Assembly: GCA_038277395.1 (NCBI GenBank)
Contig: CM076189.1
Coordinates: 216,172,011 to 216,236,010, forward strand
Direction of reading: 5' to 3'
Origin: Dryocosmus kuriphilus
Taxonomy: Eukaryota; Arthropoda; Insecta; Hymenoptera; Cynipidae
DNA length: 64,000 nt
Part shown: piece by piece, positions 35,860-48,000 of the stretch
Layout: every line of letters begins with the position of its first letter
Position numbering within the stretch: position 1 is the first letter of the stretch
Translations under genes and position numbers: made by a program
The notes under the pieces: generated by a model
The model's database searches: none
What the model was told of the DNA's origin: nothing
The model's input: only the letters and a program-made list of their open reading frames with translations

Positions 35860-38800
35860 TGTGATATTTCTGAAAGTATTTCTGTGATCAATCGCACAGG
35901 TGCCTCCCCCACCCCAAACATCGGAAATGTGTAGGGGTGTGACTTCAAGTATTTCTGTGACTAGTCACAGAGGTGCCTTCTCACCGCCCGCAAAACACCG
36001 GAAAGAGGTAGGCATGTGCCTTCAAGTACTTTTGTAAATATTCACAGAGTTACCCTCGCCCCGAAAAACACTTGAAAGGGATAGAGACGTGACTTAAAGT
36101 ATTCATTTGAGCAATCCTAGGGGTGACTTGCCCTCTTTCCCCCAGAAACAAACCGGAAAGGGGTAGGGGTGTGACTTCAAGTATTTCTGTGACTAGTCAC
36201 AGAGATGCCTTCTCACCGCCCGCAAAACACCAGAAATGGTTAGGGGTGTGATTTCAAGTATTTCTGCGAAATTTCACAGGGATGCCTTCCTCGAAAAACA
36301 CTTAAAAGGGATAGGGACGTAACTTGAAGTATTCATTTGAGCAATCGCTGGGGTGACTTACACTCCTTCCTCCAGAAAAACTTTGGAAAGGGGTAGGGGT
36401 GTGACTTCAAGTATTTCTGTGACTAGTCACAGAGATGCCTTCTCACCGCCCGCAAAACACCAGAAATGGTTAGGGGTGTGATTTCAAGTATTTCTGCGAA
36501 ATTTCACAGGGATGCCTTCCTCGAAAAACACTTGAAAGGGATAGGGACGTGACTTGAAGTATTCATTTGAGCAATCGCTGGGGTGACTTACACTCCTTCC
36601 TCCAGAAAAACTTTGGAAAGGGGTAGGGGTGTGACTTCAAATATTTCTGTGACTAGTCACAGGGGTGCCTTTCCAGTGCCCGCAAAACACCGGAAAGAGG
36701 TAGGCATGTGCCTTCAAGTACTTTTGTGAATATTCACAGAGTTACCCTCGCCCCGAAAAACACTTGAAAGGGATAGAGACGTGACTTAAAGTATTCATTT
36801 GAGCAATCCTAGGCGTGACTTGCCCTCCTTCCCCCAGAAACAAACCGGAAAGGGGTAGGGGTGTGACTTCAAGTATTTCTGTGACTAGTCACAGAGATGC
36901 CTTCTCACCGCCCGCAAAACACCAGAAATGGTTAGGGGTGTGATTTCAAGTATTTCTGCGAAATTTCACAGGGATGCCTTCCTCGAAAAACACTTGACAG
37001 GGATAGGGACGTGACTTGAAGTATTCATTTGAGCAATCGCTGGGGTGACTTACACTCCTTCCTCCAGAAAAACTTTGGAAAGGGGTAGGGGTGTGACTTC
37101 AAAGTATTTATTTCTGTGACTAGTCACAGGGGTGCCTTTCCAGTGCTTCCCCGCAAAACACCGGAAAGAGGTAGGCATGTGCCTTTCAAGTACTTTTGTG
37201 AATATTCACAGAGTTACCCTCGCCCCGAAAAACACTTGAAAGGGATAGAGACGTGACTTAAAGTATTCATTTGAGCAATCCTAGGGGACTTGACTTCCCC
37301 CCCTTTGGAAAGGGGTAGGGGTTGACTTCAAGTATTTCTGTGACTAGTCACAGAGATGCCTTCTCACCGCCCGCAAAACACCAGGGTTAGGGGTGTGATT
37401 TCAAGTATTTCTGCGAAATTTCACAGGGATGCCTTCCCGAAAAACACTTGAAAGGGATAGGGACGTGACTTAAAGTATTCATTTGAGCAATCGCTGGGGT
37501 GACTTACACTCCTTCCTCCAGAAAAACTTTGGAAAGGGGTAGGGGTGTGACTTCAAATATTTCTGTGACTAGTCACAGGGGTGCCTTTCCAGTGCCCGCA
37601 AAACACCGGAAAGAGGTAGGCATGTGCCTTCAAGTACTTTTGTGAATATTCACAGGGTTACCCTCGCCCCGAAAAACACTTGAAAGGGATAGAGACGTGA
37701 CTTAAAGTATTCATTTGAGCAATCCTAGGGGTGACTTGCCCTCCTTCCCCCAAGTATTTCTGTGACTAGTCACAGGATGAAAACACCGGAAAGGGGTAGG
37801 GGACGTGACTTAAAGCGACTTCAAGTATTTCAAGTATTTCTGTGACTAGTCAAAATGCTTTTCACCGCCCGCAAAACACCAGAAATGGTTAGGGGTGTGA
37901 TTTCAAGTATTTCTGCGAAATTTCACAGGGATGCCTTCCCGAAAAACACTTGAAAGGGATAGGGACGTGACTTAAAGTATTCATTTGAGCAATCGCTGGG
38001 GTGACTTACACTCCTTCCTCCAGAAAAACTTTGGAAAGAGGGTAGGGGTGTGACTTCAAATATTTCTGTGACCAGTCACAGGGTGCCTTTCCAGTGCCCG
38101 CAAAATACCGGAAAGAGGTAGGCATGTGCCTTCAAGTATTTTTTGTGAATATTCACAGGGTTATCCTCGCCCCGAAAAACACTTGAAAGGGATAGAGACG
38201 TGACTTAAAGTATTCATTTGGGCAATCCTAGGGGTGACTTGCCCTCCTTCCCCCAGAAAAAAACCGGAAAGGGGTAGGGGTGTGACTTCAAGTATTTCTG
38301 TGACTAGTCACAGAGATGCCTTCTCACCGCCCGCAAAAACACCAGAAATGGTTAGGGGTGTGATTTCAAGTATTTCTGCGAAATTTCACAGGGATGCCTT
38401 CCTCGAAAAACACTTGAAAGGGATAGGGACGTGACTTGAAGTATTCATTTGAGCAATCGCTGGGGTGACTTACACTCCTTCCTCCAGAAAAACTTTGGAA
38501 AGGGGTAGGGGTGTGTGACTTCAAATATTTCTGTGACTAGTAGTCACAGGGGTGCCTTTCCAGTGCCCGAAAAAATGAAACGGAAAGAGGTATTAGGGAC
38601 GTGCCGTCAGGTACTTCTGTGAAATGCCTTTTATTTCTGCGAAATTTCACAGGGTTACCCTCGCCCCGAAAAACACTTGAAAGGGATTGGTACGTGACTA
38701 AAAGTATTCATTTGAGCAATCCTAGGGGTGACTCCTCCAGAAAAACCCTCCTTCCCCCAGAAAAAACCGGAAAGTGGTAGGGGTGTGACTTCAAATATTT

Positions 38801-41605
38801 CTGTGACCAGTCACAGGGGTGCCTTTCCAGTGCCCGAAAAATAACGGAAAGAGGTAGGGACGTGCCGTCAGGTACTTCTGTGAATATTCACAGGGTTACC
38901 TTCGCCCCGAAAAACACTTGAAAGGGATAGAGACGCGACTTAAAGTATTCATTTGAGCAATCGTAGGGGTGAATTTCCCTCCTTCCCCCAGAAAAACACC
39001 GGAAAGGGGTAACGGGTGTGACTTCAAGTATTTCTGTGACTAGTCCCCAGAAAAACAACCGGAAAGGGGTAGGGGTGTGACTTCAAAGTATTTCTGTGAC
39101 GTACATTTTAGTGCACAGAGGTGCCTTATCACCGCCCGCAAAACACCGCAAATGGGTAGGGGTGTGACTTCAAGTATTTCTGTAAAATTTGACAGGGATG
39201 CCTTCCTAGAAAAACACTTGAAAGGGATAGGGACGTGAATTAAAGTATTCATTTGAGCAATCGCAGGGGTGACTTACCCTCCTTCCTCCAGAAAAACTTT
39301 GGAAAGGGGTAGGGGGGGTGTGACTTCAAATATTTCTGTGACCAGTCACAGGGGTGCTTTTCCAGTGCCCGCAAAACACCGGGAAAGAGGTAGGCATGTG
39401 CCTTCAAGTACTTTTTTGTGAATATTCACAGGGTTACCCTCGCCCCGAAAAAACGCTTGAAAGGGATAGAGACGTGACTTAAAGTATTCATTTGAGCAAT
39501 CGTAGGGGTGACTTGCCCTCCTTCCCCCAGAAAAACACCGGAAAGGGGTAGGGGTGTGATTCAAGTATTTCTGTGACTAGTCACAGAGGTGCCTTTCTCA
39601 CCGCCCACAAAATTTTGAAATTTCACAGGTTACCCTCGCCTCGAAAAACATCACCATTTCACCGGCCCGGAATGGGTAGGGGTGTGACTTCAACTATTTC
39701 TGTAAAATTTGACAGGGATGCCTTCCCGAAAAAAACACTTGAAAGGGACAGGGACGTGACTTAAAGTAATCATTTGAGCAATCGCAGGGGTGACTTGCCC
39801 TCCTAGCCTCAGAAAAACATCGGAAAGGGGTAGGGGTGTGACTTCAAATATTTCTGTGACCAGTCACAGGGGTGCCTTTCCAGTGCCCGCAAAATACCGG
39901 AGAGCGCTAGGGACGTGCCTTCAAGTACTTTTGTGAATATTCACAGGGTTTACCGTCGCCCCGAAAAACACTTGAAAGGGATAGGGACGTGACTTAAAGT
40001 ATTCATTTGAGCAATCGTAGGGGTGACTTACCCTCCTTCCCCCAGAAAAACACCGGAAAGGGGTAGGGGTGTGACTTCAAGTATTTCTGTTACTAGTCAC
40101 AGAGATGCCTTCTCACCGCCCTGCAAAACACCGGAAATGGGTAGGGGTGTGATTTCAAGTATTTCGGAAAGGGGTAGGGTGTGACTTCAAATATTTCTGT
40201 GGATAGTGCGTCCAGAGATGCCTCACACCGCCCGCGAAATTTCACAGGGATGCCTTCCTAGAAAAACACTTGAAAGGGATAGGGACGTGACTTAAAGTAT
40301 TCATTTGAGCAATCGCAGTGGGGGTGACTTACCTCCTTCCTCCAGAAAAACTTTGGAAAGGGGTAGGGGTGTGACTTCAAATATTTCTGTGACCAGTCAC
40401 AGGGGTGCCTTTCCAGTGCCCGCAAAGCACCGGAAAGAGGTAGGCATGTGCCTTCAAGTACTTTTGTGAATATTCACAGGGTTACCCTCGCCCCGAAAAA
40501 ACACTTGAAAGGGATAGAGACGTGACTTAAAGTATTCATTTGAGCAATCGTAGGGGTGACTTGCCCTCCTTCCCCCAGAAAAACACCGGAAAGGGGTAGG
40601 GGTGTGACTTCAAGTATTTCTGTGACTAGTCACAGAGATGCCTTCTCACCGCCCGCAAAACACCGGAAATGGGTAGGGTGTGACTTCAAGTATTTCTGTA
40701 AAATTTTACAGGGATGCCTTCCTAGAAAAACACAAGGTGTGACTTCAAGTATTTCTGTAAAATTATTGAAAGGGACAGGGACGTGACTTAAAGTATTCAT
40801 TTGAGCAATGGCAGGGGTGACTTGCCCTACTTCCCTCAGAAAAACACCGGAAAGGGGTAGGGATGTGACTTCAAATATTTCTGTAACCAGTCACAGGGGT
40901 GCCTTTCCAGTGCCCGCAAAACACCGGAAAGAGGTAGGGATGTGCCTTCAAGTACTTTTGTCAATATTCACAGGGTCACCCTCGCCCCGAAAAACACTTG
41001 GAAGGGGTAGGCACGTGACTTAAAGTATTCATTTGAGCAATCGTAGGGGTGACTTGCCCTCCTTCCCCCAAAAAAACACCGGAAAGGGGTAGGGATGTGA
41101 CTTCAAGTATTTCTGTAAAATTTCACACGGATGCCTTCCCCGAAAAACAGTTGAAAGGGACAGGGACCTGACTTAAAGTATTCATTTGAGCCATCGCAGG
41201 GGTGACTTGCCCTCCTTCCTCCAGAAAAACTTTGGAAAGGGGAAGGGGTGTGACTTCAAGTATTTCTGGACTAGTCACAGAGATGCCTTCTCACCGCCCG
41301 CAAAACACCGGAAATGGGTAGGGGTGTGACTTCAAGTATTTCTGTAAAATTTTACAGCGATGCCTTCCCCGGAAAAAAGGAAAGGAATAGAAACGTGGCT
41401 TAAAGTATTCATTTGAGCAATGGCAGGGGAGACTTACCCTCCTTCCTCCAGAAAAACTTTGGAAAGGGGTAGGGGTGTGACCAAGTATTTCTGTGACTAT
41501 TCACTGAGTTAGGTGCCTTCTTATCGCTCGCAAAACACTGGAAAGGGATAGGGGTGTGACTTTGAGTATTTCTGTGGAATGTCGCTGGAGTGCTCCCCTC
41601 CCCCG
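35860..41605. repeat. Satellite array 2: about 77-bp monomers in a six-monomer (about 460-bp) higher-order unit
   Basis: Some 70 or more tandem monomers share GGGGTGTGACTTCAAGTATT and a GGAAAGGGGTAG-like start. Landmarks such as TGTGACTAGTCACAGAGATG recur about 460 bp apart (36421, 36881, about 37340), giving a six-monomer unit in the first half. The second half is more shuffled. Most monomers carry a short dyad-symmetric core: TGTGACTAGTCACA, TGTGAATATTCACA, TGTAAAATTTTACA or TGCGAAATTTCACA. The array is GC-richer than its surroundings. Open frames in it are repeat by-products. It resumes at 44196 beyond the inserted element. Confidence 0.93.
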
Positions 41606-42089
41606 CACAATGGGGCAAAATGACGAAGAAATGTTCAAAATACGATTCCGGCTACAATATTAAACCGATTTAAGATTTTCTTTTTGAAGATTAAAGGAAA
41701 CTAAATTCTTAAGAGATCACTGGAGGCCTATTTGAAAAAGAATTATAGCTTACTTTAGTTATACACAAAGTTGGCAAAAAGTCGTAAAATTTAAGAATTA
41801 TTACTATAATAACACGCAATTGATTCAAAATGATTGATATTAGTGTTCAATCAATAAATAAACATTCGCGAAACATAAACTTAAGGTTTATTATAAATTA
41901 AGAAATTGTTATTAACAATTGTATTGTTATAAACAACGGTAGGTGATTTTTGAGTGGTTTTGGATATTTATTAAGCGATTTTCGTTTTTAATCCAATTTA
42001 AAGTAACAGAAAAACATATGAAGACAAAACGGAATATATTCCTTATGGTTATAAACAAATTTTATAAATAAATACGCAGTTTGAGCAAT

Positions 42090-43260
42090 TTTTGCGTGTT
42101 TGAGGTACTTTTTTTTAAAACGTGCTTTGTTTGACCTGGCAGTGATGTTTCAATAAACTATATTGTCATTTCATAACAATTTTTTGATTGTTTAAACAAA
42201 TTTTATAAACAAATGCATAGTTTGAGCAATTTTTAAGAGTTTTAGTTCCTTTTTTTTTTAAGCGTACACGGAGAAAAAAATCTGACTATAATAGCAAGAA
42301 CACTTGTCATGCTTTTGTAGCAGGTTTTATTCTTGCTATCCTGGTGCAAAATTCATACATTTTAAGCAGGGATCACTTCATGCTAAAAAAAAGTAAAAAA
42401 TTTCATGATTTTAGAGCAGTTGTGCCTTGCGAGACTAGCTCGCACTTCACGGTGCTATGGTTGTAAGAAAACTCATCCTATTTCAGCAAGAGTTCACTTG
42501 CAACCAAGAAACGAGCAGCGCCAGTGGGCGTGACCTAACACTTCCGTTTCAAGAGTACTCTTGCTGAAATAGGATGAGTTTCTTGCTACCACAGACAAGG
42601 TGAAGTCGTACTTTTCACGCATGGCAACATTGCTCTGATAGCATATGACTCTGGCGATAATGACATGCGCTTCATTTTTTTATGGTGTAAGACATTCGAT
42701 GCGGGAAATTCATGAGTTGATGCCGATACTGGTAGAACTTCATACCAATTTTGCACATGCAAGTTCCGTGCTTTAATAGGGAGAGCTCAGCGTATTACAA
42801 TAGTCAGATTTTTCTCTCCGTGTACTTTGTTAGTCTTGCTAGTGATACTTTTCTCAATTATATTGTCATTTCATGACAAATGTGATTGTAATAAACAAAT
42901 TTTGTAAACAAATGCGCAGTTTGAGCAATTTTTGAGTGTTTGAGGTACTTTTTTTTTTAAATGTGATTTGTTTGACCTGGCAGTGATGTTTCAATAAACT
43001 ATATTGTCATTTCATAACAATTTTGTGATTGTTAGAAACAAATTTTATAAGTAAATGCACAGTGTGAGCAATTTTTAAGAGTTTCAGTTACTTTTTTTTT
43101 TTAAACGTACTTTGTTAGTCTTCTTAGTGATACTTTTCTCAATTATATTGTCATTTCATGACAAATGTAATTGTTATAAATAAATTTTATTAATAAGTGC
43201 GCAGTTTGAGCAATTTTTGAGTGTTTGAGGTACTTTTTTTTAAACGTGCTTTGTTCGAAC
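42090..43260. repeat. Tandemly duplicated subterminal segment inside the foldback element
   Basis: A roughly 230-bp unit occurs about 2.5 times. It holds GTGTTTGAGGTAC, GACCTGGCAGTGATG, CTATATTGTCATTTCA, AGTTTGAGCAATTTTTAAGAG and CTTTGTTAGTCTT. The right arm carries about one copy inverted. The unit is interrupted once by the MITE at 42268. Confidence 0.75.
42268..42821. mobile_element. MITE with ACGGAGA ends nested in the foldback element
   Basis: The ends ACGGAGAAAAAAATCTGA and (complement) ACGGAGAGAAAAATCTGA match over about 22 bp. The flanks read GTAC on both sides. The sister copy at about 43.11 kb (AAACGTACTTTGTTAG) is the unoccupied target. The duplication is therefore either GTAC (4 bp) or TA with ends CACGGAGA; the palindromic site cannot tell them apart. 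An inner inverted pair (CTCATCCTATTTCAGCAAG) lies near 42470-42585, so the whole element is palindromic. No coding sequence is seen. Confidence 0.85.
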
Positions 43261-44195
43261 TTTCCGTACGAGGCGCGCCACTCGTACTTAAAAAAGAAAT
43301 ATGACCGTCCATTTCAGTTTGTCAGCAGGTCAACATAACATCATAACCTTTAAAGTATTGCGATGACTATATTACTTTCTGTTTTAAGACACTATAGTAC
43401 TTGCACAATTTACAACCATTAAATATTTCTCTACATTCGTTTGGTCTCCTTATGTCTACTCTCTATGCAAAAACTAATGAATGTATATAACTGCGCATTT
43501 ATTTATAAAATTTGTTTATAACAATCACATTTGTCATGAAATGACAATATAATTGAGAAAAGTATCACTAGCAAGAATAACAGTACGTTTACAAAAAAAA
43601 AGTAACTGGAGCTCTTAAAAATTGTTATGAAATGCCAATATAGTTTATTGAAACATCACTGCCAGGTCAAACAAAGCACATTTAAAAAAAAGTACCTCAA
43701 ACACCCAAAAATTGCTCGAACTGCTTATTTGTTTATAAAATGTGTTTATAACCATAAGAAATATATTCCGTCTTGTCTTCATATGTTTTATGTTACTTTA
43801 AATTGGATTAAAAACGAAAATCGCTTAATAAATATCCAAAAACACTCAAAAATCCCCTACCATTGTTTATAACAATACGATTGTTAATAAAAATTTATTA
43901 AGGTATAATAAACTATTAGGTTATGTTTCGCGAATGTTTATTTATTGATTGAACACTAATATCAATCATTTTGAATTAATTGCGTGTTATTATAGTAATA
44001 ATTCTTAAATTTTACGACTTTTTGCCAACTTTGTGCATAAATAAAGTAAACAATAATGTTTTTTTCAAACCGGCCTGGAGGGATCTCTTAAGAATTTAGA
44101 TAACTTTAATTTTCAAAAAAAAAAATCTTAGATCGGTTTAAAATTGTAGCCGGAATTGTATTTTGAACATTTTATCGTCATTTTGCCCCACTGTG

Positions 44196-44335
44196 CCCCG
44201 GAAAAACACTGAAAATGAATAGAGGGTGTGACTTAAAGTATTCATTTGAGCAATCGCACGGACGTCTTTACCTCCCCCCTCCAGAAAAAGACTGGAAAGG
44301 GGTATGGGTGTGACTTAAAATACTCATGTGAAAAT
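44196..44335. repeat. Right-hand remainder of satellite array 2
   Basis: Two diverged monomers (GTGTGACTTAAAGTATTCATTTGAGCAATC-type words) continue the array in the phase at which it was broken by the foldback insertion. Confidence 0.85.
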
Positions 44336-45094
44336 AAAATTTGCGACAATTTTCGCTATCATGTTCGAAATCAGCGCATCAAAATATGTAAGTATACGCA
44401 GTTTCAAAAAAATCGGAGGTCCGACTTTTTCGAAACTACACCCGTGTATTTAAATGCAGAAATCAGAGTGAACTTAAATAGTTATAAGGCTATTTTGATC
44501 GAATTTTTCTCATAAGGAAGAAATGCATCTGTTTCTATAAACTTGATAATTATGAATTTTCTGGAAATGGGTGGAAGAAATTGAAAACTTTCTAAAATTA
44601 ATTAGGCCTTTCTTAATACTGAAATTTTTTTTGGACAATCCAGTAGAATTTTAATTTTTAAAAATGAGCGATATTCTTAGCTTCTGATAAAAAAGGACTA
44701 TTGAAATACATTTTTCATTACATTACAAAACTGTAATTGTTTGTTATGGTTGACAATTTTTTATTTGATCGCATTTGAATTTAAAGAATTCAAATTTGAA
44801 TGCTTCTCCAGTGGAAGGATTTCATAGTCCATTATTTGAGTAGTTTCCATTTCGAGATTTCAATCTGAAGAATGAAATTAATTTGGTTTTCTCATTTTCA
44901 ATATAAAAATATAAACAGGTTGAAATAAGTAGTAGGAGCAAAGTAGTGGCTATAGATTTCATTTCGAGAGATATATATTTTTTAATAATCTAAGACAAGA
45001 TATTTCAATTTTAACTAAGAGTTTCCGTTGTCAATAAATGTTTTTAATTATTGTGAATTCTTTCATGTTGCAAAAGACTAGATATTATCTTTGT
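44336..45094. other. Intergenic DNA between two satellites
   Basis: AT-rich; no gene, RNA or repeat boundary recognised. Confidence 0.5.
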
Positions 45095-48000
45095 AGTTGC
45101 TTTCAGTACATATCTTTGAGTTTGCCAATAATGCGACGCAGTGTCTTCACTGGAAAAGCACCACATGTTTTATCAATCGGATTGAAAGAGTGACGAACCT
45201 CAGAAGAAGGTGCATTCTCTTTAGGATTCAAGGAAATAGGGATTTTCAGGAAAATTTTCAGGAAAAGGACGAGGAAACTACTTTATATCACAACCTAAAA
45301 TCAAATTCGTACTGAAATTAAATTACATCCATATTTTCAATTTTGTATAGCCAACTCTTAAAATATCCACTCTTAAGTTTACCAATAATGCGACGCAGTT
45401 GTCTTCACTGGAAAAGCACCACATGTTTTATCAATCGGATTAGAAGGTACATTCTCTTTAGGTTTCAAGGAAATAGGGATTTTCAGGAAAAATCGAGGAA
45501 ACTACTTTATATCACAATCTAAAATCAAATTCGTACTGAAATTAAATTACATCCATATTTTCAATTCTTGTATAGCCAATTCTTAAAATATCCACTTTTG
45601 AGTTTACCAATAATGCGACGCAGTGTCTTGACTGGAAAAGCACCACATCAATGTTTTATCAATCGGATTGAAAGAGTGACGAACCTCAGAAGAAGGTGCA
45701 TTCTGTTTAGGATTCAAGGAAATAGGGATTTTCAGGAAAAATCGAGGAAAGTACTTTATATCAGGAAAAATCGAGGAAACTACTGTATATCACAACAACA
45801 TATCTCTAAAATCAAATTCGTACTGAAATTAAATTACATCCATATTTTCAATTTTGTATAGCCAACTCTTAAAATATACACTCTTAAGTTTACCAATAAT
45901 GCGACGCAGTTGTCTTCACTGGAAAAGCACCACATGTTTTATCAATCGGATTAGAAGGTACATTCTGTTTAGGATTCAAGGAAATAGGGATTTTCAGGAA
46001 AAATCGAGGAAACTACTGTATATCACAATCTAAAATCAAATTCGTACTGAAATTAAATTACATCCATATTTTCAATTCTTGTATAGCCAATTCTTAAAAT
46101 ATCCACTTTTGAGTTTACCAATAATGCGACGCAGTTGTCTTCACTGGAAAAGCACCACATGTTTTATCAATCGGATTAGAAGGTGACGACATTCTCTTTG
46201 GGTACATTCTGTTTAGGTTTCAAGGAAATAGGGATTTTCAGGAAAAATCGAGGAAACTACTTTTATATCACAATCTAAAATCAAATTCGTACTGAAATTA
46301 AATTACATCCATATTTTCAATTCTTGTATAGCCAATTCTTAAAATATCCACTTTTGAGTTTACCAATAATGCGACGCAGTTGTCTTCACTGGAAAAGCAC
46401 CACATGTTTTATCAATCGGATTAGAAGGTACATTCTCTTTAGGTTTCAAGGAAATAGGGATTTTCAGGAAAAATCGAGGAAACTACTTTATATCACAATC
46501 TAAAATCAAATTCGTACTGAAATTAAATTACATCCATATTTTCAATTCTTGTATAGCCAATTCTTAAAATATCCACTTTTGAGTTTACCAATAATGCGAC
46601 GCAGTTGTCTTCACTGGAAAAGCACCACATGTTTTATCAATCGGATTAGAAGGTACATTCTCTTTAGGTTTCAAGGAAATAGGGATTTTCAGGAAAAATC
46701 GAGGAAACTACTTTATATCACAATCTAAAATCAAATTCGTACTGAAATTAAATTACATCCATATTTTCAATTCTTGTATAGCCAATTCTTAAAATATCCA
46801 CTTTTGAGTTTACCAATAATGCGACGCAGTTGTCTTCACTGGAAAAGCACCACATGTTTTATCAATCGGATTAGAAGGTACATTCTGTTTAGGATTCAAG
46901 GAAATAGGGATTTTCAGGAAAAATCGAGGAAACTACTGTATATCACAATCTAAAATCAAATTCGTACTGAAATTAAATTACATCCATATTTTCAATTCTT
47001 GTATAGCCAATTCTTAAAATATTCACTTTTGAGTTTACGAATAATGCGACGCAGTTGTCTTCACTGGAAAAGCACCACATGTTTTATCAATCGGATTAGA
47101 AGGTACATTCTCTTTAGGTTTCAAGGAAATAGGGATTTTCAGGAAAAATCGAGGAGGAAACTACTTTATATCACAATCTAAAATCAAATTCGTACTGAAA
47201 TTAAATTACATTCCATATTTTCAATTCTTGTATAGCCAATTCTTAAAATATCCACTTTTGAGTTTACCAATAATGCGACGCAGTTGTCTTCACTGGAAAA
47301 GCACCACATGTTTTATCAATCGGATTAGAAGGTACATTCTCTTTAGGTTTCAAGGAAATAGGGATTTTCAGGAAAAATCGAGGAAACTACTTTATATCAC
47401 AATCTAAAATCAAATTCGTACTGAAATTAAATTACATCCATATTTTCAATTCTTGTATAGCCAATTCTTAAAATATCCACTTTTGAGTTTACCAATAATG
47501 CGACGCAGTTGTCTTCACTGGAAAAGCACCACATGTTTTATCAATCGGATTAGAAGGTACATTCTCATGTTTTTAGGATTCAAGGAAATAGGGATTTTCA
47601 GGAAAAATCGAGGAAACTACTGTATATCACAATCTAAAATCAAATTCGTACTGAAATTAAATTACATCCATATTTTCAATTCTTGTATAGCCAATTCTTA
47701 AAATATCCACTTTTGAGTTTACCAATAATGCGACGCAGTTGTCTTCACTGGAAAAGCACCACATGTTTTATCAATCGGATTAGAAGGTACATTCTCTTTA
47801 GGTTTCAAGGAAATAGGGATTTTCAGGAAAAAAATCGAGGAAACTACTTTATATCACAATCTAAAATCAAATTCGTACTGAAATTAAATTACATCCATAT
47901 TTTCAATTCTTGTATAGCCAATTCTTAAAATATCCACTTTTGAGTTTACCAATAATGCGACGCAGTTGTCTTCACTGGAAAAGCACCACATGTTTTTATC

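Larger units (their letters stand above)
41606..44195. mobile_element. 2.59-kb foldback element with Transib-like ends inserted in satellite 2
   Basis: The left end CACAATGGGGCAAAATGACG and right end (complement CACAGTGGGGCAAAATGACG) begin inverted repeats of about 0.65-0.7 kb. They are flanked by the 5-bp direct repeat CCCCG (41601-41605, 44196-44200). Uninterrupted satellite monomers have the same site once (CTCGCCCCGAAAAACAC). A 5-bp GC-rich duplication with CACARTG-type ends is the hallmark of the Transib superfamily, whose ends resemble the RAG recombination signal heptamer. No transposase frame is seen, so it is non-autonomous. The left arm is lengthened by tandem duplication and by a nested MITE. 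Confidence 0.8.

Noticed and set aside
38234..41618. Pro/Arg-rich frames in satellite 2
   Set aside because: They follow the 77-bp monomers and are interrupted by indels; no domain.
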